Source of the DNA: Macrolepiota albuminosa
Lineage: Eukaryota; Basidiomycota; Agaricomycetes; Agaricales; Agaricaceae
Direction of reading: 5' to 3'
NCBI GenBank assembly: GCA_027475525.1
Contig: JAMWFC010000132.1
Coordinates: forward strand, 357,074 to 421,073
Length of the DNA: 64,000 nt
This document shows, in pieces, positions 1 to 11,052 of this stretch. Both the position numbers and the translations under genes were made by a program. Numbering within the stretch: position 1 is the first letter of the stretch; each line of letters opens with the position of its first letter. The notes under the pieces are model-generated. The model saw only the letters and a program-made list of their open reading frames with translations. It was not told where the DNA came from and made no database searches.

Positions 1-1273
1 ATCGCAAAGATGAACTGGCGAGGGTGCAGTGAGAGCTTGCAACAATGCTTATATGCAGTTGGATGTGAAAGTTAGTTGTCTACAGGTGCTCAATTCTCAA
101 TGCTCTGTAGTGCTCTCATTTTCATGGTGTTGAAGGGTTCCAATTTCGGAGGAGATGAGCCCCCAGTATATGCAAGTTTTCTTTCATTTTATCTATGTCA
201 GCACTGACCATGATCCAGATACTTCTGAATTCAATCCAAACTTCAAATACATCATTGCACCTTCACATCATTCTTCACAGCTGCAAGTCCATTGAGCTTG
301 TAGAGGCATGCCAGAAGCTGGGAGTGGATGTAGGTGATGCATATTGCCGAGCTCTCTGGAGAAAACGCTTGAGGAGGAAGGGGAGGATTGTGATACTTGT
401 AAGGATTGTCTTGAGTGCTGAGCATGCTAAGGTCTTGCAAATTTCCTTTTCCCAGGTTTTCTGGTACACATGGCTTTGAACGGAAGACAAAGAGAAGATG
501 TTTACAAGTAATTTGACTACGTAGGAACTAAGGTGTCTTCAGGGATCGACCTCGAACACCCATAACTCGGGGAACAACTGGGATGCATGCTGATAAACAG
601 AAAAGGAAATTCTGACGGAGACTCCCTGGGTGCCAAACGTTTCTCAGCAATAGTAGTGTCGGAAACCGCGCACGTAATATGGAAAGTCAGGTGTAAATGG
701 TGTATAAGATACGAGTCGGACCCGGAAAGGGTACCGTCTGATAGAGAGATCGCAAATAAGGCAAAGGCTGCGGTCGCACGTAGAATGAACTAGATTGCCT
801 CGCAACTGACGCAAGTCGTTTCGGCGGGAAAGCCTTGCAGAACAGACTAGTAAAGAATACATGGAGGCACTTCTTTCCCGAAGATCGAAGTCCGAGAAAG
901 TCATGGAGAATTGCAACCGAGGTTTTAGTGGGTATTGGCTAATGGTTTGAGCCCCACACTTAGTGCGTAAAGGCATTTCCTCCGGCGTGGCTCCCGACTC
1001 ATACCAGATTTACTGTACGAAGTGAGACTCTCTCACATACCCTTGCTTGCAGATATTGACAACGCGTGGATTGTCTGCAACCAGTAGTGGTACCACGGAA
1101 AAAAAAGGTGTCATCTTCAGTTTTGAGCATCCAGCTTGCCTTCATGATGCGGTGGAATGATGCTTCTCTGAAGACGACCATTCCGAAAGCAGTGAGTTGA
1201 AAACGCGCACAATCGCTGGCATGATTTGGATAGGAATACTTTTCTTGGTAGCAAAAGGTCAATGCATACACAT
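1..1273. other. No supported gene
   Basis: Both strands were read. The open frames here (longest about 110 codons) show no recognisable motif, no consistent codon pattern and no plausible splice connections, so nothing is annotated. It is the upstream flank of the tRNA-Arg gene. Confidence 0.5.
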
Positions 1274-1357
1274 GGCTACCTGGCGCAATGGTAGCGCGTT
1301 TGGCTTCGATTGCTGAGCGGCACCAAAAGGTTGCAGGTTCGAGTCCTGCGGTGGTCA
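1274..1357 (+). tRNA. tRNA-Arg (anticodon UCG), with 12-nt intron
   Basis: The cloverleaf can be folded by eye. The acceptor stem GGCTACC pairs with GGTGGTC (two G-U pairs) and is followed by discriminator A. The D stem is GCGC/GCGC, the anticodon stem TTTGG/CCAAA, the variable loop AGGTT, and the T arm GCAGG-TTCGAGT-CCTGC. The anticodon loop reads C-T-TCG-A, then a 12-nt intron in the canonical position after base 37, then A. Anticodon TCG reads CGA (Arg). A second copy on the opposite strand at 4192-4275 differs only by one intron base. Confidence 0.9.
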
Positions 1358-1378
1358 ATCCTTCTTCAAGTGTTGATG

Positions 1379-1383
1379 TTTTT
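1379..1383 (+). terminator. RNA polymerase III T5 terminator
   Basis: A TTTTT run begins 22 bp after the discriminator base of the tRNA-Arg gene, as expected for Pol III termination. Confidence 0.6.
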
Positions 1384-1730
1384 GATACTACCAATGTCTG
1401 ACCCAGCGGCCGCTTTACCGATGATTTGTCCGGGGCCGCCTGATGCAGCCAGTGGGCTTACCTAGAGGGAGATCGTCGAACTGGAAGTTCCCCGAGGAAC
1501 ACGTTCCGCTCGCTCTAGGCACACACGTGACGGTCGCGACTTCAGGCTCTTTCATTGGTTGTGTAAAAACTTGGTAAAAACACTTTGTTTTGATTTAATC
1601 AAACAATCCAAATGGATGTCCAACTCCACAATGTTCTTGGAACTCCTTGCCCCCTTCCTCCCCTTTTCCCACCCATTCTCAAGAGGAATTATATCAATAC
1701 AACAACTAAAATACAGAAAAAAAAGACAAA
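1384..1730. other. Intergenic, nothing seen
   Basis: This is the spacer between the tRNA gene and the 3' end of the minus-strand CDC7 gene. It presumably holds the CDC7 3' UTR. Confidence 0.5.
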
Positions 1731-4085
1731 CTAATAAACCTCCATATCCTGATGGAACTCACAAGGCTGCCTCCCAATTGCAAGTCCCTGCCCAGCCTCG
1801 ACAAGCACAACCTCCTCAAGCACATCCTCACACCCTTCTGCACACTCACACCTCACCTGCACCTTGACAGCCGGACGCCCTGTCTCGTCATAAAAATGCC
1901 ATTGTCCACACACGCCCTCTCCAAACAAATGCGGCACGAACTCGTCGTCGTCCGCCGCCTCGTCAAAGTCGCCTTCGTCCCCACGCAGGAACGGGTGCGC
2001 GAGCGCCTGTTTAGGCGTTATACGTCGCGTCGAGAAGGGGTTCATGAGTTGCTCCGCGAGATCGATGGCTAATTCCACCTCGCGCGTGTGAGACGCGGCT
2101 GATTGGGGGCGTGATATGTCCGGTATGCTGGGATCGCCACTGTGCATGGGCGGGGAGGAGGAGCGGGGGAAATAGAGGGATGGTGGAGAAGATGTCGTTG
2201 ATGAGGATGGAGGGACAGAGTGGCTTTGTTCGAGTTCGCGCGCAATGTGTGCTTGGTAAGAGGGTTGGTTGTAGGGATAGAATCGGAGGTCGGGCTCTGG
2301 GGGGTCATAGAGCGTTGGATTTTGCTTCTCGATGAATTCGCGCCATGGCATGGGCTTACCCACACTGGGCACATTTGTACAAAATGTACGGCCTGCGAGT
2401 GCATGATTAGGCACGAATACGGAGCGAGAAGTGTGCAAAAAACTGACTGTGAAGAGTGGCGACGTCAGCCATCTCTCTGTATCCAATGATAGCGGCGATT
2501 TCCATGAGAGCCTCTGTGTCGTCATTTGACTGAAAGAGAGGGAACTTGCCCGTGAGGAAAAAGAGCAATATGATGCCGGCAGCCCACACGTCAATAGCTG
2601 ATTTATTGAATTAGCAGCAGCGCGGCGGCACAGGGAGAGACCATACCGCCTGTCTGTTGTAGACATTTAAGCAAAACTTCGGGCGCGCGGAAACCTCTTG
2701 TACCCGCCCGATTGGCCTTGTTCACAGGCCTTGAGTGCATGTGTCAGTATTTGATACAACATCCGAAATATCGAGTCCACCTGGTATCTTGTAAAGGGTA
2801 TCCAACCTTTTCTGATGATAGTTTACACCGCTCCTTTGCAGCTTGTTGCTTCTGCCGTATGATACTCCCCGCAATGTTACGGTGTATTTGCCCATGTGGA
2901 TATTCTACTGACGGTCCGGTATGAAAGCAAGCTCCAAGCGATGGCGCGCCAGTGTCCATGCGCTAATTAAAGGAATTGAGTTCGAGAAGGAGTAGAGAGG
3001 GAAGTACTAACTGATGCAAGACCAAAATCACAAAGTGTACCAATGCCAGTACGCGGGTCGAAAAGAAAATTCGCAGGTTTCACATCACGATGAATGATGT
3101 CTCGATGGTGGACATCGCGTAGGGCGCGAAACATACAGCGGAAGTACGCTTTGATTCCATGCATCGGGAGCACGCGATAGTAATCCTATAAATACCTCAG
3201 CGTCGTTTACGACAATTAAAGAAGTGAGCCGAAGCTAACTCGAAAATCCTCGTTGCGGTGGTATGGCATTATTGCAACGACCTGATCATTCACGCGAAAA
3301 GCTGTGATGAGTTGGGATATATGTCGACATCCTCTGCAGTCCTCCATGATCGATATCTCGTTTCTGATACGTTCTGGGCTGCTGGTCACATATATCCGTT
3401 TAATAGCGACAAATACTTTCGAATTTTTATGCCTGGGTATGGACTGATAGTATGCTGAAGAAGATGGTGGATGGTGTCCGTGCCACGGGTCGTTGTCCCA
3501 TTTCGTATGGTATCCAAGATCAATGGCCTTATAGACAGACGAAAAGGTGCCTGTTCCTAGACGGTCTACAATCTTGTAATCGTTAGCAAGCTCAGGCATC
3601 CTGTTCTCCAAGTCGGCAATCTCCTCCATAATTTCCAGACGTTCCTCGCGTGACTTTAGTGAAATTGTAGTCTCTTCGTCGACATCTTCTGGTTCGAGGG
3701 GGCTGTGTTCATCTTCGGGAGCGTCATCGGCGTCTTCTTCTACCTCTTCAACATGACGTGTCTCCAGCGCGGGCGGTGGTGCTGGATTCGGAGGCAGTAT
3801 GATCAAGTCGTCGCTTTCGTTCATCTCGACGTCGACATCGATGTAGGCAGGCTCGGGTTTCTTTGCGGACAATGCAGGAACTACTTCGGCGAGATGAGTA
3901 TGGTACTCCTTCATGTCGTACCCATTTATTGGGTCGTCAGAGGAGGAGAGGGGGCTGAGGCTGCTTGAGAAGTGGCCTTGACGGCGTGCGCGCTGGACGG
4001 CGTCGTGGTAGTCCCTGTTCCTGACGTCGGAGGAGCCGACCTCGAGGGGGTTGGATGAGTGTTGGGACAGAAAAGCCGCCGCCAT
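1731..4085 (-). CDS. Cdc7-type protein kinase (DDK catalytic subunit)
   Basis: Cell-cycle serine/threonine kinase of the Cdc7/Hsk1 family. With its Dbf4 regulatory subunit it phosphorylates MCM helicase subunits to fire replication origins in the nucleus. The start is taken at 4085 (MAAAFLSQ), because upstream in-frame residues lack character. Exon 1 carries a long acidic N-terminus and then the glycine loop LGTGTFSSVYK near residue 180. About 35 inserted residues separate it from VAIKRI, an insert typical of Cdc7. Downstream exons show the catalytic loop IIHRDVKPANFLFD, the DFG motif (LCDFGLAS), the substrate-binding segment RGFRAPEVLLKC and the C-lobe helix MWAAGIILLFFLTGKFPLF. The end, ATP-lobe lysine, HRD Asp and DFG are all present, so the enzyme should be active. 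The gene has several short introns. It lies between two inverted, almost identical tRNA-Arg genes. Confidence 0.88.
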
Positions 4086-4182
4086 TGCGACAAACGCGAG
4101 AAAACGCGAGAACTCAAGTTGGCTGTCAGGTTGGACGCGTCTTGAAACTAAGTCACGTGAGGCTATCGTGACAAAAATCATT

Positions 4183-4187
4183 AAAAA
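4183..4187 (-). terminator. RNA polymerase III T5 terminator
   Basis: On the minus strand a TTTTT run lies 5-9 bp downstream of the second tRNA-Arg gene. Confidence 0.55.
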
Positions 4188-4191
4188 GAAA

Positions 4192-4275
4192 TGACCACCG
4201 CAGGACTCGAACCTGCAACCTTTTGGTGCCGCTTAGCAATCGAAGCCAAACGCGCTACCATTGCGCCAGGTAGCC
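4192..4275 (-). tRNA. tRNA-Arg (anticodon UCG), second copy
   Basis: The reverse complement matches the gene at 1274-1357 at every position except one G-to-A change inside the 12-nt intron. Acceptor, D, anticodon and T stems are identical. The two genes face each other across CDC7, forming an 84-bp inverted repeat about 2.8 kb apart. Confidence 0.9.
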
Positions 4276-4363
4276 ATGCTTATGTATTGACCGATCTGCA
4301 TCACTCGCGGTTGCGCGGCGACGACAGGAGTCTTTGCAACTCTGTCCCCTCGCCACGAACCAC

Positions 4364-7192
4364 ATGCGCCTTTCCGACGAGCTGCGAGTCTGGTATATTG
4401 AGTTCGCATCCACCGACGCATTCCAGCAGATCGTGCCCCTCGTCGTCCTCGTGCTCATCCCCACTATCGTCTTCCTCATTGCCACAAATCTCGGCGCCCT
4501 CTTTGTCGACGTCAGGATGGGCCTCGACTCGTATCTCCCATGGAACTGGGCTGCGGGTGGCTCTGTGTCCTCTAGAGAATCTACAAGGAGCACCGAAAAG
4601 AAGAAATCACGCAAAGCTGTGCGTACTAGAGCGGAACAGATACCAATGAATGGCATTTCTAGCCATTGTGCGTCTGGTTTTCCTGTCTACACCAAGCTTA
4701 TGTTCAAACTGTAGTGCTACAGCTTCCGAGACTGGCTCAGACGACGGCTACTATCCCGGGCTGGTGAATATATCTGGCACTTATTGTTTCATGAATTCAA
4801 CTCTACAAGTTGGTTTGCCTCATTACTATATACGTCACTATTTTTTACCATTTGTTATAGGCATTGGCCTCTTTATCCTACCTCCAACCCCATATCGACA
4901 CAATACATGCCAAGGCTGAATTCTTGGACGTACCCACACCAGTAATTGATGCCCTGCAAAAACTTTTCCGACGTAAACCACTCGAACATCTTTCTTGGCA
5001 CTGCCTTACTCATAATACTTTGTAGGATTGAACGAACCGAAAGCATCATACCATTCTATACGGCCAATAGAGCTTATCGAAGTCCTCAGCAGACAAAACG
5101 AGGGTCGCCCAGGCTCACTATTCAATTCGCGGGAACACCAGGACGCGCAAGAGCTCTTCCAGTTGCTCTCGGAATGCATCAAGAATGAGATTGCTGCAGT
5201 TGATAAGGAGGGCTACCGAGATAGAGGTCTGGGAGGTCTCTCGCAGGTGTCAGAGGCAACCAAGGAGATTGGGAAGAGTGTCTTTGACGGGCTCACTGCG
5301 AATCGACGGAGTTGTGTGGTCTGCGGATACACCGAGGCCGTAATGCACTTTGCCTTGGACAATTGGCAGCTCGCCGTTCCGAGGCTATCAGTGAGTTCGG
5401 CCCGCTTCTCAAAATCTATTGACTCACAACCATGTACAGGCTAGCTGCCGCCTTGAGGACTGTCTAGAAGAGTACACGACGCTCGAGATACTCAGGGATT
5501 GCATATGTCGAAAATGCTCTCTAATCGCCACACACAAAAGGCTTCTCAGCGACCTGCACACGCTGGAAGAAGCTACTCGTCCTGAAGCAAGTCCGTCCCC
5601 ATCCAAGAAGAGGCGGCTAAAGGAAGTGAAAAGAATGGAGAAGCGTGTTCAAACGGCGTTGGAAGAAGGCCGAATAGAGGACAACCTACATGACGTCCGC
5701 ATAGAAAAAGTCTTCAGCAAAGCCTCGACCAAGCAAGCCATGATAGCTCGAGTGTGTGCCCCTCATAACTTCCTCTTCTCTTCTTCTATTAACAATCGCC
5801 ATCCAGCCACCACAAGTCCTTGCGCTACACATAAACCGTTCCGTCCACTACGGCCAATACGCCGCAAAAAACACCGTCCGTGTGATCTTCCCCGAAGTCC
5901 TCGACCTAACACCCTACACGACCACTACGGCCAATACGCCGCAAAAAACACCGTCCGTGTGATCTTCCCCGAAGTCCTCGACCTAACACCCTACACGACT
6001 CAGGAAGCCTCTCTATCATTCCCACCTCTGCCATCTCAACCCCCCCACTGCCCATACGCCGCTCAACAACGCCCACGCCTGCAACTTACGCCCACCCACG
6101 GACACTCTACCGCCTCTCCGCCGTAGTGTGCCACTACGGACAACATTCATTCGGCCACTACATCTGCTACCGCCGCCGCCCACGGAGCGCCGACCTCCCG
6201 CCCCAAAAACGCTGGGCGCCTCCGCGCCTCGTCGACCCGCTGCACTCCGCCGACGACGCCGTCGAACGGCGCTACATCTGGGAAACCGAAGACGGAGAGC
6301 GCGAGCCCCCTGCTCGATGCACTCCGCCGACGACGCCGTCGAACGGCGCTACATCTGGGAAACCGAAGACGGAGAGCGCGAGCCCCCTGCTCGAACCGGG
6401 CACGGCTGGCTGCGGATAAGCGACGATGCGGTACGGGAATGCGGGATTGAGGCGGTGTTGGCGGAGGGCGCGGGGGCGTTTATGCTTTATTATGAGAGGG
6501 TGGTGATTGTGCAGCCTGCTGGCACGATCTATGCGAATGGCGAGGAGGGGAATGTGTCGGAGGAGACGTTGAAGCCTGAGATGAGGGCTGTGGATCTGAA
6601 TGGGAGCGTGGGGTCGTTGATCACGGAGGTAGGGATTGGTGTTCGGATTGGGTCAGAGGTGCCGGTGACGAATGGGAGCGCGAGTGTGGTGGTCGTGGGC
6701 TCGGTGCCTGAACCGAGGATCGTGAGGAGTGTGGCGGCGGGGAGGAAGAGGAGCTCGAGTGTTGTGCCTTCAGATCGGGAGTTGAGTGCAATGTCGGCGG
6801 TGAAGGCTGCGAAGGCGCCACCGTTAATGAACGGCGAGGTTCACCTTCAGATCGGGAGTTGAGTGCAATGTCGGCGGTGAAGGCTGCGAAGGCGCCACCG
6901 TTAATGAACGGCGAGGTTCACCGATTGGAATGGGAGTGCCACAACGAAAGTTTCTGCGCCATCGTTACTCTCCCTCCAGAAGCCTTTACCATCATTACCA
7001 CCATCACCCGTTGTTCCCTCTGCCCCGCTTCCGACTACACCTACTACACCTACACCCCCGCCAAAGTCCACTCCAGCGCCAAAAGCAACTCCATCATCGA
7101 AACACCCAAAACCGTCACCTAACCGGAGAGACGCCCCGACTTCACACAAAGCGATCCCGATTCCTTCGCCGGTCGTCGATCTCAAAGCATAG
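4364..7192 (+). CDS. Membrane-anchored ubiquitin-specific protease (C19 family, Ubp1/USP30-like)
   Basis: Cysteine deubiquitinase. The start MRLSDELRVW at 4364 is followed by a hydrophobic segment at about residues 19-45, suggesting an N-terminal membrane anchor as in Ubp1 or USP30. The Cys box is GLVNISGTYCFMNSTLQ at about 4761-4810. REHQDAQELFQLLSECI is a typical USP core segment. A zinc-ribbon-like CVVCG plus CICRKC pair follows, then the His box CHYGQHSFGHYICYRR near 6128-6175. The segment ending GAFMLYYERV (to about 6507) closes the domain, and a Pro/Ser-rich tail probably ends VVDLKA at 7192. Three 77-bp tandem duplications (5845-5999, 6241-6394, 6767-6922) break the frame. Collapsing the second restores the frame exactly. 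The first still needs one extra base near 6000, and the third also leaves a frame mismatch. I read these as assembly faults in a functional gene, but a real pseudogene cannot be excluded. Confidence 0.8.
5845..5999. repeat. 77-bp tandem duplication (probable assembly join 1)
   Basis: Two copies match exactly at a period of 77 bp. It lies in the USP coding region between the zinc-ribbon segment and the His box, and shifts the reading frame. Confidence 0.95.
6241..6394. repeat. 77-bp tandem duplication (probable assembly join 2)
   Basis: Exact duplication of 77 bp with no extra matching base on either side. Removing one copy restores the USP frame from the His box into the WLRISDD segment. Confidence 0.95.
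6767..6922. repeat. 77-bp tandem duplication (probable assembly join 3)
   Basis: Exact duplication with period 77 (two chance bases extend the match). It lies in the USP C-terminal tail. Confidence 0.95.
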
Positions 7193-7673
7193 AAGACCAT
7201 CCTCTTTATCTCGCTTTAACTCTGTATCATTAGGCTAATCTAGGTTTATTCATTTCATGTTCTTCATTGCAAATCCGCTTTGTTTGCCACCATGTTCGAC
7301 TTCGTGTACCAAAGTACCCTGGAAATGTTTGCTCATCGCACCATGCCTTTTTTTTGTCCATGAGCAGAAAAGAATCATATAGGAATAATACAATCGATCA
7401 GGTCAGGCGAGTAGATAGGATCATACGTCATCAGCAATAGTTATGTATATACAGAATGAAGGAAAAGTTGTACTGAATTTTTTCTTCATTCATGTCTAGC
7501 CCTTGTTCTCCTCCGAGCATTTAACGTTTCAATGCAAGTTCCACACCCCCGAGTGAATAGATGAAGACGGATGTCGTCCAAGATACGAAAAATGCAAGAA
7601 AAAAAGGATGTGTAAATATATATGAATGATGAATATCAGTGATTCCTAACATTCCGAGGACATGTATGATCGA
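7193..7673. other. Convergent intergenic region
   Basis: It lies between the USP stop codon and the stop codon of the minus-strand small gene. It is AT-rich with several A/T runs that could hold 3' processing signals. No gene is seen. Confidence 0.5.
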
Positions 7674-8061
7674 TCACCAAAGCACGCGACGCTCGACGGT
7701 TCGGACCCTGTGAGGCGCAGAGAGACTCGGATGAGAATACGAGATTGTTCTTCTCAGCCGTGTAACATATGGGTGGTAGACATGGTACACTTCGGTGCTA
7801 TCGAGCTGGACCTCGATGACTTGGCGGCCCTAGAGGGAGAAAGAACCCATCATTGAGGGATGCGGAGGTCTGCAGAAGGGCGAAGCGAGACGTACCAAGT
7901 GGTCGATGTGAGAACCGATGACGAGGCCCTCCTGTCTGCCTTTCAGGCCATGTCGGACGGCGACGATGTCACCGGGCTAGAGAGCACGAGCAATTCAACG
8001 ACTGTGCACTGAGAGCAAGCGATATACGTACGATAATTTCGTCGTCGGTGTAGGAAGACAT
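7674..8061 (-). CDS. Small SH3/KOW-like conserved-looking protein (88 aa, three exons)
   Basis: Not visible as a single open frame; found from splice signals. Exon 1 (8061-8032) encodes MSSYTDDEII. The intron 8031-7977 begins GTACGT and ends CTAG. Exon 2 (7976-7896) encodes 27 residues starting PGDIVAVRHGLKGRQEG. The second intron, 7895-7830, also begins GTACGT. Exon 3 (7829-7674) begins GRQVIEVQLDSTEVYHVYHP and ends in a basic tail. All joins keep frame and both introns have canonical ends. The core (GDIVAVRHGLKGRQEGLVIG, then beta-strand-like residues) resembles KOW/SH3-type barrels that bind RNA or ribosomes, but this is inference from pattern. I do not recognise a named family. Confidence 0.65.
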
Positions 8062-8885
8062 GGGTTGGATTCAGCCGTGAGAGGGACGAGTAGAAATATG
8101 ATGGGATGAAGAAGCGAATAACCTAAGTCGGAACTATTGTACTTAGCCGGCATTTAAGAATAAGATAGCGCTTAGGGACATCAGAAGACATCTGGACAAC
8201 GTGAGGCATGCCTCGAGGTGGCGTCTAATCGTCAATTACTCGCGCGACAATTTTCTTGGATAACTATGATCGACTTCAATGGACATACTGACTCAACTTG
8301 CCATCGAAAATCGGCTAGCTTGTATCTACTACCCCTAAGGACATGGACGTGGACAATGCCCAATACACTCCATACGTAATTCCGGCGGCCAAGTCCTCGT
8401 GCGAACCTCGAGGTGCTGCACTGAATCGAGACAACCGGTCATATCCCAGGAGCGCAACCCACATGACCGGTTATCGAGTCAGTCATCTAAGGTTTCGCAA
8501 TTTGTGCACCCATTGTAGTGCACGATGATAATCATGCGTCGCATGTTCCCGTTACGGTATGGATGATAATCAGGACAACAATGGACACGCTGTTTGGCTT
8601 GGCTGGGCTGAACGCAAGGTGCGTGGTCTAGCTCTCACTCGACGAAGCATGTAGGGTGGAGACCAAAACCGTAAATCAGATTCCTTGGCTGGGCAGAAAG
8701 GGTTGCCCATGGAGCAATCCGACAGACACCCTGTCATTCAATGGAATATTGAGTCGATTCTTGGAATCTTCGTCCATCCAAGGTTCAGTCAAGTCGTCTG
8801 CAAGGAGGAACCGCGGCTCTGTGCAATGACCTTACCATCAGCATGCCAAAGAATGTCCCAAATCAGCTAGACTGCGGCAGGCAGT
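8062..8885. other. Intergenic, nothing seen
   Basis: It holds the presumed promoter of the small SH3-like gene (near 8062-8200) and the 3' flank of the DUF1992 gene. The reading frames here show no protein character. Confidence 0.5.
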
Positions 8886-10377
8886 TCAAATTCTCCGCTG
8901 GCGTCTCCAAAGCTTCGACAGTATAAATTCCAACCAGCCTTTAAATACGTCCCGCAAGCTCCATATTTGAATACCGTCGCCTTCTATACCAACAACGGAG
9001 GATTCGGCACCTGCTCTCGTGGCACTCAGCAAGTTCTTGGCGTCAATGGCATGAATTCTCTCCTTCAACGCCGAAAGTATGCTCTCCGCGGAGTCCTCAA
9101 AGAGCCTTTCCATCTCAACGTGGTAGATATAATACGGCCGTCGCACTGCGTATGGGGCCATCCCATTGTATTTTCGTACCATGGCATTGAGCTCTTCCAA
9201 AGCAATGTGATGGTATGAGCGTTCACGTTGCTCCCATTCTGGGTCACGGAAGGCTTTGATATCGTTTAGGGTAAAAGTATGTAGAAGGGCAGGGGGCGTG
9301 GTTGAGGTTATCATGTTGACAACGCGACGGACCCATGACTGACGGAGGATTTCACGGAAGGTGGTAACTGCGTTGTCGAGTTCTTCCTCGGAAACCATAA
9401 GATCGGGAAGAGCACTAAAAGTTGGCGACTTACCGCCTTGTACTTCGACCCACGGAGGCACAGCTCCGTTTCGCTGCACAATACGATTCATGAGAAACTC
9501 TTCTCGCGCAATGAATGGGTTAGATTCGTCCGTAGACGCAATCAAAGGTTGCCCTCTACCCTTGATATTTTGAAATAAGCCAGCCTTGCGAGCTTTCTAA
9601 TGGATAGTCAGTCAATGTTTCCAAAGTAGCATTATTGAGAATTCGCACCTCAATTCTGTCCTCCACAAGGCTCGTCCACCCTTTAAAGCTTACTGGAGTC
9701 ATCTGTCCTCCAGAACCCCCTCCAGATCCTCTGACTCCCATACGATAATCTAGTGTCGCTTCCTTTGCCTTGCCAAGCCTGATACCTTGTTGCATCCTCT
9801 TCCTCTCCTCTCTCTCCTTCCTCTTAGCCTTCTCATCAACAGGCATGGATTTTGGTACTGTTGGCTGAGCAGGAAGCGGAGGCAATGAAGCGTACTTAAT
9901 TGACGAGGTCGCATGGTCTGGCACCTTGAAGGTAGTATGCCACGGCTGGTGACCCTCCTTCGACGGCAGCAGCGGTTCAGTAGCCCACGAGCCCGTAGAC
10001 GGTGTCATCGGCTTTATTATCACCTGGCTCCTCGGACGTACTCCGGGGGGTGAAACCTTGAGTTTCTCGTCCGCGGATTGTATGGCCCTAGTGCGCAGGG
10101 GCTTGTACTTGTCGACGAGCATGCGGAGGACAGTGTCTTGTATACGCTCGTCCCCATTCCAATTCTCATGTTCGTTCTCTAGAGCGGTGATGCGAGAGGA
10201 CTGTTTAGCTCGATCTTGTTCTTCAGCTTCCTCACGCGCTGCATCTGCGAAAAGCTTGTCGCTGGCTGAACTGTGAGAATAACGATATGAGCAGTTGCAT
10301 AGCTGTGACCGATGTGGATGTAAATGAGGAACACTAATGAAACGTCGGATTGTAGAGAACGAAAGTCGCGATTCCAT
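8886..10377 (-). CDS. DUF1992 / DNAJC28-conserved-domain protein, probably mitochondrial
   Basis: The start at 10377 gives MESRLSFSTIRRFISVPH, an Arg/Ser-rich N-terminus that fits a mitochondrial presequence. An in-frame ATG lies ten codons upstream. The central exon is low-complexity and charged. It runs into GWTSLVEDRIE, then across an intron (9648-9597, GTGCGA...TTAG) into KARKAGLFQNIKGRGQPL, followed by ESNPFIAREEFLMNRIVQ and GAVPPWVEVQGG. These blocks are the signature of the DnaJ homologue subfamily C member 28 conserved domain (DUF1992). No J domain is present, as usual for fungal members. A second intron, beginning GTAAGT right after VEVQGG, probably rejoins at EELDNAVTTFRE. The function of the family is unclear; a role in Golgi tethering or organelle homeostasis has been suggested for animal members. 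Confidence 0.75.
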
Positions 10378-11052
10378 GCAAAGATCTCGCAAATTTGTCT
10401 TTGTCAAGTAGTTGTCGCTCCGGACCGTCGGCGGCCCGACATCGTGGCGTCATTCTCTTGGGCTGAAGTATCGTGGCGCTGACAATAAAACTAGCAACAT
10501 CGTTGGGTATGCCATTTGAACGGACAACAAGTCGGTGGCGCGGTTGTTTTTGAGTGAGCAAAGATTGCTTTTTAACTAATGGTCAAAACTTTTAAGACGA
10601 TCAACGCTGCTGACCATTCGACAAATTTACTCAGAGGGTACTTATTGTGTCTGGGAATACTTTGAACGAGTTGACCATCACACCGAAGAACGTTCAGGAG
10701 GTATTAGTGAGAGCTCCCCTAGCAAGTAGCAGGACAAGGGCCTTGGGGCCACGGTACGAAACCAGGAAGCAAGACAACTTGCTAACTCAATACTAGCCTC
10801 ATGTGATAGAACGAGATAAAGGAAATTCATCGGGTAAAAGGTACACATATCTGCATGGGTTTTTCAGTATGCTCTTCCGGGTCTTGGCACTGGGTCACGG
10901 GTTTATTCCGAAATGATCATGACGACCACATTGTCAGATACTTCGAGGTAATCTTCAATTCTTCTTTGATGAAGTGTGAAGCAAGTCGAGTCATATATTA
11001 CGTCGTCGAAAGTACAATGCACGATATGGGATTACTCTGCCGTACTCGCCGT
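10378..11052. other. Intergenic, nothing seen
   Basis: Upstream flank of the DUF1992 gene and 3' flank of the LPMO gene. No supported coding frame. Confidence 0.5.

Noticed and set aside
195..479. 94-codon plus-strand ORF near the window start
   Set aside because: Overlapping frames of similar length on the other strand, no motif, no splice partners.
1261..1394. ORFs reading TTAGLEPATFWC on either strand near 1000-1394 and 4191-4421
   Set aside because: These are translations of the tRNA-Arg genes and their flanks, a common false protein.
5845..5999. Biological tandem duplication inside the USP gene
   Set aside because: Eleven unrelated sites in the window share the exact 77-bp period, so an assembly cause is far more likely.
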